Counted from the stretch's first letter, positions 31,225 to 41,265 are shown. The stretch is DNA of 64,000 bases from Pseudomonadota bacterium (GCA_022843465.1 JALHNO010000006.1:1-64000); one strand, 5' to 3'. The notes: generated from the letters alone by a model not told the origin. A program made the numbers and translations.

Positions 31225-31806
31225 ATGAACCGGATCGGCTCCAGGTTTCGCGCACTGTTCGGATGCATCGGTGTTGCCGCGGCAGTTCTGTCGCTGATGG
31301 CCGCCGAGCGTGACCGCGGCGTCCAGGAGACCGCTGCCACCGCGGAATCCCTGCGCTGCGCCGTCTGGCAACGCGAGGCCAGCTTCGCCGATTCGGTCGC
31401 CCGCCATGACGAAGCGGCGTTTGCCGAGCATTTGGCCGAAGGTGCGGTTTTTGTCAACGCCAAGCCGCCGCACCTGCAGGGCCGGGCCGAGATCATCGAC
31501 GGCTGGCGTTCGATCATCGCCGGCGAACAGCTGATTCTGCGCTGGCATCCCGAGTTTGTTGCGGTCGGCGGCGATGGTCGCACGGCATTGTCGCGGGGGC
31601 CGTTTACGATGGAACGGCCCGATTCAAACCCTGAGGCGCGTTTTCGCATCGGAACCTTTCAGTCAGTATGGACGCTGGCTGCAGACGGGCATTGGCGGGT
31701 GCTGTTCGATGGCGGGGGTCCGCCACCAGAACCGGCGACCGAGACCGAAGTCCGCGCTGCGCAGGCCAGTTGGACCAGGGTCTGCCCATACCCGGCCGAG
31801 CCCTGA
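31225..31806 (+). CDS. Exported NTF2-like (SnoaL/DUF4440) protein
   Basis: About 193 residues. A hydrophobic N-terminus (about 8-28) looks like a signal peptide or anchor. The remainder is an NTF2-fold domain of the DUF4440 type: RHDEAAFAEHLAEGAVFVN, the GRAEIIDGW turn and the late strand YQSVWTLAADGHWRVLFDGG-like segment (here FQSVWTLAADG). Such domains bind or convert small molecules; nothing points to a substrate. A start six codons earlier is possible. It is divergent from the patatin gene. Confidence 0.7.
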   Translation: MNRIGSRFRALFGCIGVAAAVLSLMAAERDRGVQETAATAESLRCAVWQREASFADSVARHDEAAFAEHLAEGAVFVNAKPPHLQGRAEIIDGWRSIIAGEQLILRWHPEFVAVGGDGRTALSRGPFTMERPDSNPEARFRIGTFQSVWTLAADGHWRVLFDGGGPPPEPATETEVRAAQASWTRVCPYPAEP

Positions 31807-31851
31807 GCCGGTCAAATCGTTTTTCCTTGCGTCACTGTGGAGCTATGCCGA

Positions 31852-32055
31852 ATGAAGATCCTGCTGTGGTTCATCCTGCTGGTGCTGTGCTGGCCGATCG
31901 CACTGCTTGCGCTGGTGCTGTATCCGCTGATCTGGCTGCTCTGTCTGCCGTTCCGCCTGGTGGGCGTTGCGGTCGAAGGCGTCTTCGAACTTTTGCGCGC
32001 CATCATCATGCTGCCGGCGCGTCTGCTCGGCGGTGGACGTCGGGCCGCGGCCTGA
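31852..32055 (+). CDS. Small hydrophobic membrane protein
   Basis: 67 residues, mostly hydrophobic: an N-terminal helix (ILLWFILLVLCWPIALLALV), a second hydrophobic stretch and a basic end (LLGGGRRAAA). I do not know its function; similar short proteins occur in xanthomonads. The start at 31852 (MKILLW) is preferred to an ATG five codons earlier because the membrane helix begins there. It follows the NTF2-like gene by 45 bases and may be co-transcribed. Confidence 0.55.
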   Translation: MKILLWFILLVLCWPIALLALVLYPLIWLLCLPFRLVGVAVEGVFELLRAIIMLPARLLGGGRRAAA

Positions 32056-32110
32056 GTAGTTGATGCGGCGGCCGGGCACTCGGCCGGGCCGCTGCATCGG
32101 GATCGCCGAA

Positions 32111-33121
32111 TCAGAATCCGCGGTCGCCCGACAGGATGCCGCCCAGGCCACCGAGCACCGAGCCCTCTTCCTTGCTGCCGCCCTTCTGGTAGGCGGCTGC
32201 AAACATTCGGCCGGCCATCCGTGAGAACGGCAGCGACTGCAGCCAGACATGGCCGGGTCCGGTCAGCTGCGCCAGGAACACGCCCTCGCCGCCGAACAGC
32301 ATCGACTTGACGCCACCGACCGGTACGACATCGAACTGCACCGTTCCAGTGAGCGCGACCACGCAACCAGTATCGACTTCCAGGCGTTCGCCGACCGCCA
32401 GTTCACGCTCGACCGTAGTGCCGCCGGCGTGCACGAATACCACGCCATCGCCCTCCAGCTTCTGCATGATGAAGCCTTCGCCGCCGAACAGGGCCGTCAT
32501 GATCTTGCGCTGGAAGAACAGGCCGATCGACACCCCGCGCGCCGCAGCGAGAAACGAATCCTTCTGGCAGATGATGCGACCGCCGAAATTGCTCAGGGTC
32601 AGCGGGATGATGGTGCCCGGGTAGGGCGCAGCAAAGGCGACCTTGGCCTTGCCGCTGCCGCCGATATGGGTGAATACCGTGGTGAACAGGCTCTCACCGG
32701 TGATGATGCGCTTGCCGGCGCCGAGCAGCTTGTCCATGAAGCCACCGCTCTGGCTTTGCGCCGAGCCGTCACCGAAGATGGTCTCCATCTTGACCGTGGT
32801 TTCCTTGTACATCATCGATCCGGCTTCGGCGACCGCGCTCTCGCCGGGGTCAAGCTCGATTTCGACGAACTGCATGTCGCTGCCGAAAATCTTGTAGTCG
32901 ATGACATCGGCACCGGCACGAATGGCCGCCGCGGGTGGCGCCGGCACGCTGGGCAGGCCGGCGCTCGATGACAGTTCGGCGCACTTGCCGATCGGCATCC
33001 ACTCGGCCAGCCCCTGGCGCCAGCAATGGCCGTTGGGGTTGGCGGCGGCGCGCTGCACTGCCTGGGCGTGGTCGAGCGGCCCGACCTGTTGACCGTTGTA
33101 GCTCAGATACCACTGGTGCAT
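32111..33121 (-). CDS. GYF_2 - AIM24 (TIGR00266) family protein
   Basis: A 336-residue protein. Residues 1-55 are a GYF_2-type domain (WYLSYNGQQVGPLDHAQAV, with the Trp-rich LAEWMPI). From about 75 to 310 lies an AIM24/TIGR00266 beta-helical domain (DMQFVEIELDPGESAVAEAG at its start, FVHAGGTTVERELAVGE in the middle). AIM24 proteins bind membranes or partner proteins in stress settings; no activity is proven. It has no signal peptide. The DUF533 gene lies about 100 bases upstream on the same strand, so the two may be transcribed together. Confidence 0.85.
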   Translation of the reverse strand: MHQWYLSYNGQQVGPLDHAQAVQRAAANPNGHCWRQGLAEWMPIGKCAELSSSAGLPSVPAPPAAAIRAGADVIDYKIFGSDMQFVEIELDPGESAVAEAGSMMYKETTVKMETIFGDGSAQSQSGGFMDKLLGAGKRIITGESLFTTVFTHIGGSGKAKVAFAAPYPGTIIPLTLSNFGGRIICQKDSFLAAARGVSIGLFFQRKIMTALFGGEGFIMQKLEGDGVVFVHAGGTTVERELAVGERLEVDTGCVVALTGTVQFDVVPVGGVKSMLFGGEGVFLAQLTGPGHVWLQSLPFSRMAGRMFAAAYQKGGSKEEGSVLGGLGGILSGDRGF

Positions 33122-33217
33122 TGCGATCTCCTGATGAAGGTGAGAGGGGCAGTCCAGAACGCGATCCCTGATCGCGTGGACGGCATACGGGTTTGCACGA
33201 TCAATGCGGACGCCGGA

Positions 33218-33892
33218 TCAGGCCAGCAATTGTCGATGGATGTCGTGGCGCGCCTGTTCAGCAAGCCCGGTAGCGCCGGCCAGACGATCCAGGAAGCGGC
33301 GTTCCGGTTCGTTGTCCAGATCCAGCGCCAGCAGCGCGGCTGCATAGACTTCGTTGACCAGTGCTGGCGGCGTCATGGCGCCGATCTCGTCGGCACTGCG
33401 CGGCACCGCCAGTTCGGCTTCGAGAAAATTTCGGGTCTCGGCGTCGAGCCCGCCGTCACTGGTGCGCGCCACAATCCGCGCGCGCTCCTCGCTATCGATC
33501 ATGCCGTCGGCGCCGGCGGCGGCGATCATGGCGCGGATTACCAGCACCGCTTCGCTCTGCGCCGCGTCAAGTTTCGAAAGATCCGCGGCAGGCGGCGGGG
33601 GCGGGGGTGCCGATGGGCCCGGGCCAGCCACGACAACGGGAACGGGGGTGGCGTATGCCGGGGCGGGCGGATACGCGGGCAGTGGCGCCGCCGGGGCGGG
33701 CTGATTGCGGTTGCTGTAGTGCTCGTAGGCCGCCATCGCGATTCCGAGTGCGCCAATGCCGAGTGTTGCCTTGCTGGCCAGGTCCCCGCTGCGGAACATG
33801 GATTTCTTGGATTTCTTGCCGCGTCCGCCACCGAAGGCGCCGCCCATGGCCTGTCCCACAATGCTGCCGAGCAGTCGCTCCGGATCGAACAT
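33218..33892 (-). CDS. DUF533 (YebE-like) protein
   Basis: A 224-residue protein of the DUF533 family. An N-terminal Gly-rich segment (IVGQAMGGAFGGGRG) and a hydrophobic stretch (ATLGIGALGIAMAAYEHY) precede a Pro/Ala linker (about 70-105) and a C-terminal helical TerB-like domain with the acidic AAGADGMIDSEERARI loop that resembles metal-binding TerB sites. E. coli YebE responds to envelope stress; function here is inferred only as membrane-associated. It precedes the AIM24 gene on the same strand. Confidence 0.82.
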   Translation of the reverse strand: MFDPERLLGSIVGQAMGGAFGGGRGKKSKKSMFRSGDLASKATLGIGALGIAMAAYEHYSNRNQPAPAAPLPAYPPAPAYATPVPVVVAGPGPSAPPPPPPAADLSKLDAAQSEAVLVIRAMIAAAGADGMIDSEERARIVARTSDGGLDAETRNFLEAELAVPRSADEIGAMTPPALVNEVYAAALLALDLDNEPERRFLDRLAGATGLAEQARHDIHRQLLA

Positions 33893-34055
33893 CGCCTTGC
33901 TCCTTGATGATTGGCCGTAGCCGGCGATTGTTCGCCTGGCAGGCCGCAGATGGGAGTGATGGCGGATTATTCAAGTGATGCTGGCCCTGATCTGGCCGGC
34001 AGCGCCGTTTCCGGCTCGGACAATCGTGACGAATTGCCCCGCTGGACGGCAAAAC

Positions 34056-34084
34056 TTGTTGCCGGTGCCCGCAGTTGGCATGAT
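34056..34084 (+). promoter_or_regulatory. Candidate promoter for gcvPB-dgkA-terC
   Basis: TTGTTG (34056-34061) and CATGAT (34079-34084) are 17 bases apart, and transcription would begin near 34091, about 26 bases before the gcvPB start. The -35 match is weak. I see no glycine-riboswitch-like structure in the 220 bases upstream of gcvPB. Confidence 0.35.
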
Positions 34085-34116
34085 ACGCGCTGAACTCCTC
34101 CCCTCGCGTGGTTCCC

Positions 34117-35580
34117 ATGCTGATCTTCGAACAGTCCCGACCGGGGCGCGTTTCCGGCGCGCAACTGCCCGCTGACGCGGCCATACCGGCCGATCTTCCG
34201 CGCGACCTGTTGCGCACCACGCCGATCGGATTGCCCGAGGTATCCGAGCTGCAGGCGGTTCGTCACTACACCAATCTTTCGCGCAAGAATTTTTCGATCG
34301 ACACCCAGTTCTATCCGCTGGGCTCATGCACGATGAAATACAACCCGCGGGCCTGCAATGCGCTGGCAATGCTGGATGGATTTCTGATGCGGCACCCTTC
34401 GGCGCCGCCATCGCAGTCCCAGGGTTATCTGTCCTGCATGTACGACCTTCAGGAAATTCTGGCCGAGGTCACCGGCATGAAGGGGGTTTCGCTGGCGCCG
34501 ATGGCGGGGGCCCAGGGCGAGTTTGCCGGCGTCGCGATGATCATGGCCTACCACCGCGCGCGCGGCGATCACGAGCGCAACGAGATCATCGTGCCGGATG
34601 CCGCCCATGGCACCAATCCCGCCACCGCGGTGCAATGTGGCTGCGTGGTGCGCGAGATACCGACCGGCAAGAACGGCGATGTCGACGTCGCGGCTTTGAA
34701 GGCGGTGCTCGGCCCGAAGACCGCCGGCATCATGCTGACCAATCCATCGACCCTCGGTGTGTTCGATCGCGGTATCGTCGAGATTGCGCGTCTGGTGCAC
34801 GAGGCCGGTGGGCTGCTCTATTACGACGGCGCCAACCTCAACGCGATTCTCGGCAAGGTGCGGCCGGGTGACATGGGCTTCGACGCCATCCACATGAACC
34901 TGCACAAGACCTTCTCCACGCCGCACGGCGGTGGCGGTCCTGGCGCTGGCGCGGTGGGCGTATCGGCGCGCCTGCTGCCGTATCTGCCGTTGCCGGTTGT
35001 GCTCAAGGAACCCGCGGGCTATCGACTTGGCGAAGAGAAGGACTTGCCTGAGTCGATCGGTCGTCTGAGTGCATTTGGCGGCAATCCCGGGGTGCTGCTG
35101 CGCGCCTACGTCTATGCGCGCCTGCTCGGCCGCGTGGGCATGCACCGAGTCGGCGAATTTGCCACCCTCAATGCCAATTACCTGGCGGCGCGGCTGAAGG
35201 ACAAGGGCTTCGACCTGGCGCTGCCGGATCGCCGGGCCAGTCATGAATTCATCGTGACGGTGGCGCGGCAGAAGAAGGCGCATGGTGTCAGCGCGCTTGA
35301 TTTCGCCAAGACCCTGCTCGACTACGGCATTCATGCGCCGACCAACTATTTTCCGTTGATCGTGCCCGAGTGTCTGCTGATCGAACCGACCGAAACCGAG
35401 ACCAGGGAAGAGCTCGATCGCTTCATCGATGCCATGGGCGAAATCCTCGCGCTGGCCGCCAGCGACCCCGAGAAGATGAAGGGCGCCCCCTATACGCTGC
35501 CCGTGCGCCGCCTTGACGATGTCAAGGCCGTGCGCGAACTCGATATCGCCTATCGACCGAACCCGGCCGGATCGCCGTAA
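34117..35580 (+). CDS. gcvPB: Glycine dehydrogenase (decarboxylating) subunit 2
   Basis: A 487-residue C-terminal-type half of the P-protein of the glycine cleavage system, in the two-subunit form. PLP is held by the Lys of [18 protein letters not shown] (about residue 265); [10 protein letters not shown] near residue 70 and AHGTNPATA are also diagnostic. It decarboxylates glycine and passes aminomethyl to lipoylated H-protein. The partner subunit gcvPA, needed for activity and usually adjacent, is not in this window. The start [11 protein letters not shown] matches the family N-terminus. Its stop shares one base with the dgkA start. Confidence 0.94.
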   Translation: MLIFEQSRPGRVSGAQLPADAAIPADLPRDLLRTTPIGLPEVSELQAVRHYTNLSRKNFSIDTQFYPLGSCTMKYNPRACNALAMLDGFLMRHPSAPPSQSQGYLSCMYDLQEILAEVTGMKGVSLAPMAGAQGEFAGVAMIMAYHRARGDHERNEIIVPDAAHGTNPATAVQCGCVVREIPTGKNGDVDVAALKAVLGPKTAGIMLTNPSTLGVFDRGIVEIARLVHEAGGLLYYDGANLNAILGKVRPGDMGFDAIHMNLHKTFSTPHGGGGPGAGAVGVSARLLPYLPLPVVLKEPAGYRLGEEKDLPESIGRLSAFGGNPGVLLRAYVYARLLGRVGMHRVGEFATLNANYLAARLKDKGFDLALPDRRASHEFIVTVARQKKAHGVSALDFAKTLLDYGIHAPTNYFPLIVPECLLIEPTETETREELDRFIDAMGEILALAASDPEKMKGAPYTLPVRRLDDVKAVRELDIAYRPNPAGSP

Positions 35581-35963
35581 TGGCCGATGTGGGCGGCGCA
35601 CTGCCACGCGGCCCAGGCAAGGTCTGGCGCGCCTTCATGTGGTCGTGCAAGGGACTGGCTACGGCGTTCCAGACGGAGAGTTCGTTCCGGCTGGAAACCT
35701 ATCTGCTGGCAATCTTCGGCCCGGCTGCGTTTTTTCTGGGTGCGACCGGGCTCGAACGTGCGCTGATGTTCGGCTCGCTGCTTCTGGTACTTGCCGTGGA
35801 GCTGCTGAACTCGGCGATTGAGCAGGTTGTCGACCGCATCAGCCCCGAATACGCCTTGTTCGCGGGTCGTGCCAAGGATATGGGCTCGGCGGCTGTTTTT
35901 CTGACGATGGTCAACGTCGTTGCCATCTGGACGGCCGTGTTGTGGCCCCGTTTCATGCACTGA
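35580..35963 (+). CDS. dgkA: Diacylglycerol kinase DgkA
   Basis: A 127-residue membrane kinase that turns diacylglycerol into phosphatidic acid at the inner membrane. An amphipathic N-terminal part with ESSFRLE and three membrane helices are seen; the catalytic motif VELLNSAIEQVVDRIS is intact. The length matches E. coli DgkA (122). It overlaps gcvPB by one base, so translation is coupled even though the pathways are unrelated. Confidence 0.93.
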   Translation: MADVGGALPRGPGKVWRAFMWSCKGLATAFQTESSFRLETYLLAIFGPAAFFLGATGLERALMFGSLLLVLAVELLNSAIEQVVDRISPEYALFAGRAKDMGSAAVFLTMVNVVAIWTAVLWPRFMH

Positions 35964-35981
35964 TCGCGGACAAATACTCGA

Positions 35982-36746
35982 ATGGAAGTCTTGTTTACTT
36001 CGGAGGGGCTGATTGCCCTGTTTACCCTCGCCACGCTGGAAATCGTGCTGGGTGTCGACAATCTCGTTTTCATCTCGATCGCGGTGGGCAAGCTGCCACC
36101 GGAGCGACGCTCTGCGGCCCGCCGCTTTGGCCTGATGCTGGCCTGCTTCTCGCGCCTGGGTCTGCTGCTTTCGCTGGCCTGGCTGGCCAGCATGACCCGC
36201 CCGATCTGGTCGCCATGGGGCAATGATCTTTCGGTACGCGATCTGGTATTGCTCGGTGGCGGCCTGTTTCTGCTGATCAAAGGCGCGATGGAGATCGGCG
36301 AGGCTATCCGTGGTGACGCTGAGGAAGACCAGGGTGAGCGTCAGGCCAGCTCGGTTTTCTGGATGGTGATTGTGCAGATCGCCATCATCGATATCGTATT
36401 CTCGCTCGACAGCGTGATCACGGCGGTTGGGCTCGTCAACGAAGTTCCTATCATGGCGACGGCCATCATCATCGCGGTCGCCGTGATGCTGCTGGCGTCC
36501 GATCTCGTTGGCAACTTCATCGACCGTCATCCCACCATCAAGATGCTGGCGCTGGCCTTCATCGTACTGGTCGGTATTGCCTTGATCGCCGATGGTCTGA
36601 ACTTCCACATTCCGCGCGGCTATCTGTATTCGGCCATGCTGTTTTCGGGCATTGTCGAAGTGCTGAACCTGATGGCGAAAAGCCGTCAGCGCAGACTGCA
36701 GATGCGAAGAGATGCGGTCGATCCGCGCGCAGGTTGCGAGCTGTAG
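35982..36746 (+). CDS. TerC-family membrane protein
   Basis: A 254-residue integral membrane protein with about seven helices and both TerC signature sites, LEIVLGVDNLVFIS near residue 19 and DIVFSLDSVITAVG near 133, whose acidic residues lie within the membrane. Members (Alx, MeeY/YoaE-type) export manganese or help load metal into exported proteins. It follows dgkA by 18 bases and ends the operon. The C-terminal tail is basic. Confidence 0.87.
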   Translation: MEVLFTSEGLIALFTLATLEIVLGVDNLVFISIAVGKLPPERRSAARRFGLMLACFSRLGLLLSLAWLASMTRPIWSPWGNDLSVRDLVLLGGGLFLLIKGAMEIGEAIRGDAEEDQGERQASSVFWMVIVQIAIIDIVFSLDSVITAVGLVNEVPIMATAIIIAVAVMLLASDLVGNFIDRHPTIKMLALAFIVLVGIALIADGLNFHIPRGYLYSAMLFSGIVEVLNLMAKSRQRRLQMRRDAVDPRAGCEL

Positions 36747-36803
36747 ACGAGCCAGCCGGGCCGGCGGCGCATGCAAAGTGCGCCAGCCGTCGCCTATGCA
36801 GAC

Positions 36804-38000
36804 TCAGGCGATGACGCCGAGCTGTTTGCCTACGCGGACAAAGGCCGCGACCGCGCGATCCAGGTGATCGCGGCTGTGGGCGGCGCTGATCTGGGTGCGG
36901 ATCCGGGCCTGGCCTCTGGGTACCACCGGAAAGAAGAATCCGATTGCGTAGATGCCCTCTTCGAGCAGGGCCGCGGCAAAGCGTTGCGCCAACGGCGCGT
37001 CATGCAGCATCACCGGTACGATCGGATGGATGCCGGGCTTCAGCTCGAATCCGGCTTCCTGCATGCGGCTGCGAAAATAGGCTGTGTTGTCCTGCAGCCG
37101 CGTGCGCAGATCATCGGCGCTCGCCAGCATCTCGAACACCTTGATGCCAGCGGCAACCACATGCGGCGGCAGTGAATTGGAGAACAGATAAGGGCGCGAA
37201 CGCTGGCGCAGCAATTCGATGATTTCACGGTGTCCGGTGGTGAAGCCACCGAGCGCGCCGCCGAGTGCCTTGCCGAGCGTGCCGGTGAAGATGTCGATGC
37301 GATCCATCACGCCGCTTACCTCGGCTGAGCCGCGCCCGGTCGCACCCAGAAACCCGGTGGCGTGACATTCGTCGATGTGCACCAGCGCCTGGTACTTCTT
37401 CGCCAGTTCGGTCAGCCGGTCCAGCGGTGCGATGAAGCCGTCCATGCTGAAGACGCCGTCGGAAGTGATCAGCTTGGTGCGACACCCGGCCGCGTCGGCC
37501 GCCTGCAACTGGGTCTCGAGATCGGCCATGTCGCTGTTGGCATAACGGTAGCGTTTGGCCTTGCACAGGCGCACGCCGTCAATGATTGAAGCGTGGTTGA
37601 GCGCGTCCGAGATGATCGCGTCCTGTTCGCCCAGCAGAGGCTCGAACAGGCCCCCGTTGGCGTCGAAGCAGGCGGCGTAGAGGATTGTGTCCTCGGTGCC
37701 GAAGAACGCGGCAATTTTCTCTTCCAGTTCCTTGTGCAGGTCCTGGGTGCCGCAAATGAAGCGGACACTGGCCATGCCAAATCCATGGGAGTCGAGGGCG
37801 TCCTTGGCGGCCTGGATCACCGCCGGATGATCGGCCAGCCCCAGGTAATTGTTGGCGCAGAAATTGAGCACCCGGCGGCCATCGGCCAGGGTGATCTCGG
37901 CCGACTGCGGCGAGGCGATGATGCGTTCGCGCTTGAGCAGGCCATCGGCCTCGATCTGCGCCAGTTCGTTGGCATAGTGTTGCTGGGCTGGGTAGCTCAT
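36804..38000 (-). CDS. kbl: 2-amino-3-ketobutyrate CoA ligase (glycine C-acetyltransferase)
   Basis: A 398-residue PLP enzyme, the exact length of E. coli Kbl; it splits 2-amino-3-ketobutyrate with CoA to give glycine and acetyl-CoA. Motifs include [14 protein letters not shown] near residue 50, [17 protein letters not shown] and the PLP-Lys in [11 protein letters not shown]. The start MSYPAQQHY has GAGGATGG just upstream. It works with threonine dehydrogenase (tdh), encoded on the same strand 4 kb upstream rather than adjacent. Glycine made here could feed the P-protein encoded just beyond. Confidence 0.95.
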   Translation of the reverse strand: MSYPAQQHYANELAQIEADGLLKRERIIASPQSAEITLADGRRVLNFCANNYLGLADHPAVIQAAKDALDSHGFGMASVRFICGTQDLHKELEEKIAAFFGTEDTILYAACFDANGGLFEPLLGEQDAIISDALNHASIIDGVRLCKAKRYRYANSDMADLETQLQAADAAGCRTKLITSDGVFSMDGFIAPLDRLTELAKKYQALVHIDECHATGFLGATGRGSAEVSGVMDRIDIFTGTLGKALGGALGGFTTGHREIIELLRQRSRPYLFSNSLPPHVVAAGIKVFEMLASADDLRTRLQDNTAYFRSRMQEAGFELKPGIHPIVPVMLHDAPLAQRFAAALLEEGIYAIGFFFPVVPRGQARIRTQISAAHSRDHLDRAVAAFVRVGKQLGVIA

Positions 38001-38061
38001 CCATCCATCCTCATTGCATACTGGTTGAGTGCTTGCTGGCCGACGCGCATGCGGTTGCCGG

Positions 38062-39669
38062 TCATTCGAGTGGGGCGCGCTCGACAATGGCAAAGCCGCG
38101 ATTGGTCAGTTGCCGGCGCGCTTCGGGATCGGCAAAGCCGGTCAGCAGCAGGGTGCGCGCGCCTGCCTGACGAACGTCCTCGGCATCCAGAAACAGCGCA
38201 ATGTCCTCATCCCAGAGCAGGGCATCAAGCGGCAAGGGCACCAGCAGCTCACCCTGGCAGCGCGCGCCGAGCCCGCCACCGAGTGCCTCGATCTCGCATT
38301 CACCGGGGCCGTAGCCGATACGCCCAGGCAAGGGCGCAGCCAGCAGCAGGCGCAGTGAGTTGACCATGAAGCGCGCCTCGACCTCTCCGGAAGCGTCAAT
38401 CGCCATTTCCAGCACGTCGTCGCAGCCGCGCGGCAGCGCCAGTTTCTCAAGGGCATTGACCAGATCGGTTTCCAGGGTGGGCGAGAACGCGCCATTGCGC
38501 ACGACGCGTCGGGTCAGTCCGCCGCTGCAGCCGAGCGCGTTCAGACGTCCGCGATTGATCTGCGAGAGCTCTTCGGGCGCCTGCTCCCAGACCGTCTTGT
38601 CGATCTTCAGCAGTTGCGGCAGCACGCCCGCGGTCGCCGTGCTGAGCGCGCCCATCACCAGTTTGAAGGCGACATTGCTGCTGGTTGCCGCCCAGGCGAT
38701 GGCATTGAGTTTTTCCTTCAGCACCGGATTGCTGGTGTAGGGGTCGACGCCGACCTCCTGTGCGATGAAGCGCCGCGTGCTGGAGTAATCCAGTTCCTGT
38801 TTCAGCAGACTCTTGCCGGCCCGCTTGGCTTCGCGCTTGGCGCCCGAGTCATTGGGGTCGCGCTCGGGTTCTGGCGGCCGTGCGGCAGTGAATGGGCCGC
38901 CCGGGTCATCGGAACTCCCGTCCTCGGCCAGACGATCACGCGAGCGGTCGTAGGCATTGCTGACCTGGCGCCCGAGCTTGCGTGCTCGCGTCGAGATCAT
39001 GTTGGCGACGCCCTTGGGCAGGCCGACAACGGTTTCCTTGGGGCGCGTGAAGATGCGCTTGAGCCCGGTCCAGACGCGTTTGCTGCGCTGCTTGGCGCGC
39101 TTGCCGATGGCCTCGGTGATGGCGGTGTCATCAAGGCGCTCGAGTGCGGCAATCTCCTCGATCCGGATCGGCAACAGATCGCGGCTCTCGGCGTCGATAT
39201 GGCCAAAATCGGTTTGCAGAACGAAGTGCAGCATGTAGCCGCGTACTTCGACCTCGGGCGCCAGGCTGAAGCCGGGGCCACTGAGCATGCCGGCGCCAAC
39301 CAGGTCGGCAGCGAGGTAATGGCCGTCGGCGTTCGGTCGTGGCGGGGCCGCTTCGCGGATCAGTTCGACGCGGCGTGCAGGCGCCACTTCCGTCAACGGA
39401 CCGGCCTCAACCGGTGCCGCATGCTCGACGACCGGGAGTGCCGTCCTTGCTGCAGGCAGTTCGAGCAGCTCGCCATCAGACTGGTCCGCCGCGGCCGCCT
39501 CGGCGTCCTCGGGCTGGGGTTCGAAGCCATCCGTCGCAGTCTGATCAGGCGCTGGCAGTTCGCTGTGCGCGGGCACATCCTGCGCGGACACGGCAGCGAA
39601 CATCAGCAGCAGACCGAGTCCAACAATTGGACTCAGGCGGGTCAGGGGCGAACAGCGTGCTGCATTCAT
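38062..39669 (-). CDS. Uncharacterised exported protein, 535 residues
   Basis: I do not recognise this gene. A signal peptide (to about SAQ, residue 30) is followed by an acidic, Ala/Pro-rich stretch (30-95), a compact segment with [20 protein letters not shown] and RGYMLHFVL, a strongly basic middle ([19 protein letters not shown], about 175-235), a charged linker and a C-terminal domain with three isolated Cys ([36 protein letters not shown]). The ending is mixed alpha/beta. It lies 61 bases upstream of kbl on the same strand, so it may share its transcript. Codon use looks native. Confidence 0.65.
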   Translation of the reverse strand: MNAARCSPLTRLSPIVGLGLLLMFAAVSAQDVPAHSELPAPDQTATDGFEPQPEDAEAAAADQSDGELLELPAARTALPVVEHAAPVEAGPLTEVAPARRVELIREAAPPRPNADGHYLAADLVGAGMLSGPGFSLAPEVEVRGYMLHFVLQTDFGHIDAESRDLLPIRIEEIAALERLDDTAITEAIGKRAKQRSKRVWTGLKRIFTRPKETVVGLPKGVANMISTRARKLGRQVSNAYDRSRDRLAEDGSSDDPGGPFTAARPPEPERDPNDSGAKREAKRAGKSLLKQELDYSSTRRFIAQEVGVDPYTSNPVLKEKLNAIAWAATSSNVAFKLVMGALSTATAGVLPQLLKIDKTVWEQAPEELSQINRGRLNALGCSGGLTRRVVRNGAFSPTLETDLVNALEKLALPRGCDDVLEMAIDASGEVEARFMVNSLRLLLAAPLPGRIGYGPGECEIEALGGGLGARCQGELLVPLPLDALLWDEDIALFLDAEDVRQAGARTLLLTGFADPEARRQLTNRGFAIVERAPLE

Positions 39670-39915
39670 CGAATTGGTCTTTGCGAAAGCGTCGGGTGGT
39701 AGAGGCCCCAGTATAGGACCGGCTGCCACGGCGCGCAGGCTTCTCGCCGGGGCGGCGCGGCAAGTGAACACGTTTGCCCGCTGCGGCGCAGATCCGAGCG
39801 AACTGCCACGATCCCGATCTTTCCGGTGCCATTCAGCCATCGCGGCAGTAATGAGCGGTCGGCGATCGCGCCGCTGGCGCTACAATGGCCGCATCCCCGC
39901 CATGCCGGTGCCGTG

Positions 39916-41190
39916 ATGGGTACGCGCAGTCCAGGGTTTGTCGCTGTGATCCGGACGCTTGCCGGGCTGCTGTGCGGGCTGGCGGCGCAGGCGCAGATTG
40001 TCCCGGTCTCCGATGCCACCAGCCTGCGCAACGCCATCAATGCCGCCGCGCCGGGCCAGGAGATCGTGCTCGCCGGGGGAATCTACCACGTTGTCGGCAA
40101 TCTGCTTTGCGACACCGCGGCGAGCGCAGCAATGCCCATCACGGTGCGCGCGGCTACGCCGCGCAGCGTGCTGATCCGCTTCGATGCGGTCGAGGGATTC
40201 AAGGTCAGCGAGCCGCACTGGCGCTTCGAGGGGCTCGATATCGAAGGAGTCTGCGCCGTCGACAGCGACTGCGAGCACGCCTTTCACATCTTCGGCGCCG
40301 CCGATTTCATCGTTGTCCGCGACAACGTAGTGCGCGATTTCAACGCCCAGATCAAGAGCAATGGCGATTTTGTCGGACCTGCATTCGTGTTCCCGGACGA
40401 TGCCCTGATCGAGCGAAACCGGTTCTACGATACCCGCGCACGCAACACCGGAAATCCGGTCACCAAGCTCGATGTGGTCGGCGGCCGGCGCTGGGTCGTG
40501 CGTGCAAATACCTTCTACGATTTTGAGAAGGGCGGCGGCAACTTCATCAGCTACGCCGCCTTCCTTAAAGGCAACTCGCGGGACGGCCTGTTCGAGCGCA
40601 ATCTGGTGATCTGTGAGCGCCAGTTTGGCGGCGGTGTGCGCCTGGGGCTGTCGTTTGGCGGTGGTGGCACCGGGCCCAACTCGATCTGCGAAACGGGCAT
40701 CTGCACACCCGAGCATCAGAACGGGATCATGCGCAACAACGTCATCGTGAATTGCCCGAGCGATGTCGGCATCTATCTGAACGCGGCCAGCAATTCCCGT
40801 CTGCAGCACAATACGCTGTACAACACCACCGGCATCGATGTGCGCTATGCCACATCCAGCGCCGACCTGCGCAACAATCTCCTCAGCGGTCAGATCCGCA
40901 ATCGCGATGGTGGCAGTCATGTCAGCGCGGGCGATCTTTCGCAGGTCGCTTTGGCCTCGTTCGCGGCCTGGTTCCAGAATCCGGCAATTGCCGATTTTCG
41001 ACTGCTGGATGGTGGCGCCATCGTGAACCTGGGCGTTGCGGCACCGCTGGTTGCCGATGATTTCTGCGGCAATCTCCGCAACGACGGCCAAGCAGATATC
41101 GGTGCTGTCGAATTCGACGGTGATGGCATCTGCGACACGACGGTTGCTGGCGGGCAGTCGGGCCTGTTGTTTGGCAATGGCTTCGAGTGA
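39916..41190 (+). CDS. Secreted right-handed beta-helix protein with LLFGNGFE tail
   Basis: A 424-residue exported protein. The signal peptide ends near AQA (residue 21). The body is a right-handed parallel beta-helix (NosD/PbH1 type), with ATSLRNAINAAAPGQEIVLAGGIY at its start and repeated rungs such as FIVVRDNVVRDF, ALIERNRFYDT and NGIMRNNVIVN. Such proteins bind or cleave polysaccharides; no pectate-lyase active site is obvious. The last eight residues, LLFGNGFE, follow a DGDGICDT-like Ca-type motif and look like a sorting or anchoring tag. TACAAT at 39881-39886 is a possible -10 element. A start 30 codons earlier is possible but would precede the signal peptide. Confidence 0.78.
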   Translation: MGTRSPGFVAVIRTLAGLLCGLAAQAQIVPVSDATSLRNAINAAAPGQEIVLAGGIYHVVGNLLCDTAASAAMPITVRAATPRSVLIRFDAVEGFKVSEPHWRFEGLDIEGVCAVDSDCEHAFHIFGAADFIVVRDNVVRDFNAQIKSNGDFVGPAFVFPDDALIERNRFYDTRARNTGNPVTKLDVVGGRRWVVRANTFYDFEKGGGNFISYAAFLKGNSRDGLFERNLVICERQFGGGVRLGLSFGGGGTGPNSICETGICTPEHQNGIMRNNVIVNCPSDVGIYLNAASNSRLQHNTLYNTTGIDVRYATSSADLRNNLLSGQIRNRDGGSHVSAGDLSQVALASFAAWFQNPAIADFRLLDGGAIVNLGVAAPLVADDFCGNLRNDGQADIGAVEFDGDGICDTTVAGGQSGLLFGNGFE

Positions 41191-41206
41191 GCTGGTTTCT
41201 GTTGCG

Positions 41207-41242
41207 TTGACATCTCCATGTGACGGACGTACTGTACGTACA
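41207..41242 (+). promoter_or_regulatory. Promoter with palindromic operator for the toxin-antitoxin pair
   Basis: TTGACA (41207-41212) and TACTGT (41230-41235) are 17 bases apart. The perfect palindrome TGTACGTACA (41233-41242) overlaps the -10 and start region, and GTAC/ATAC steps continue to 41250. That is where Phd/YefM antitoxins bind to repress their own operon. Confidence 0.5.
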
Positions 41243-41265
41243 TACATACAGCGGGCAGAGATTGT

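Noticed and set aside
33893-34116. Glycine riboswitch before gcvPB
   Set aside because: I could not see the paired conserved cores of a glycine aptamer; only a simple promoter is supported.
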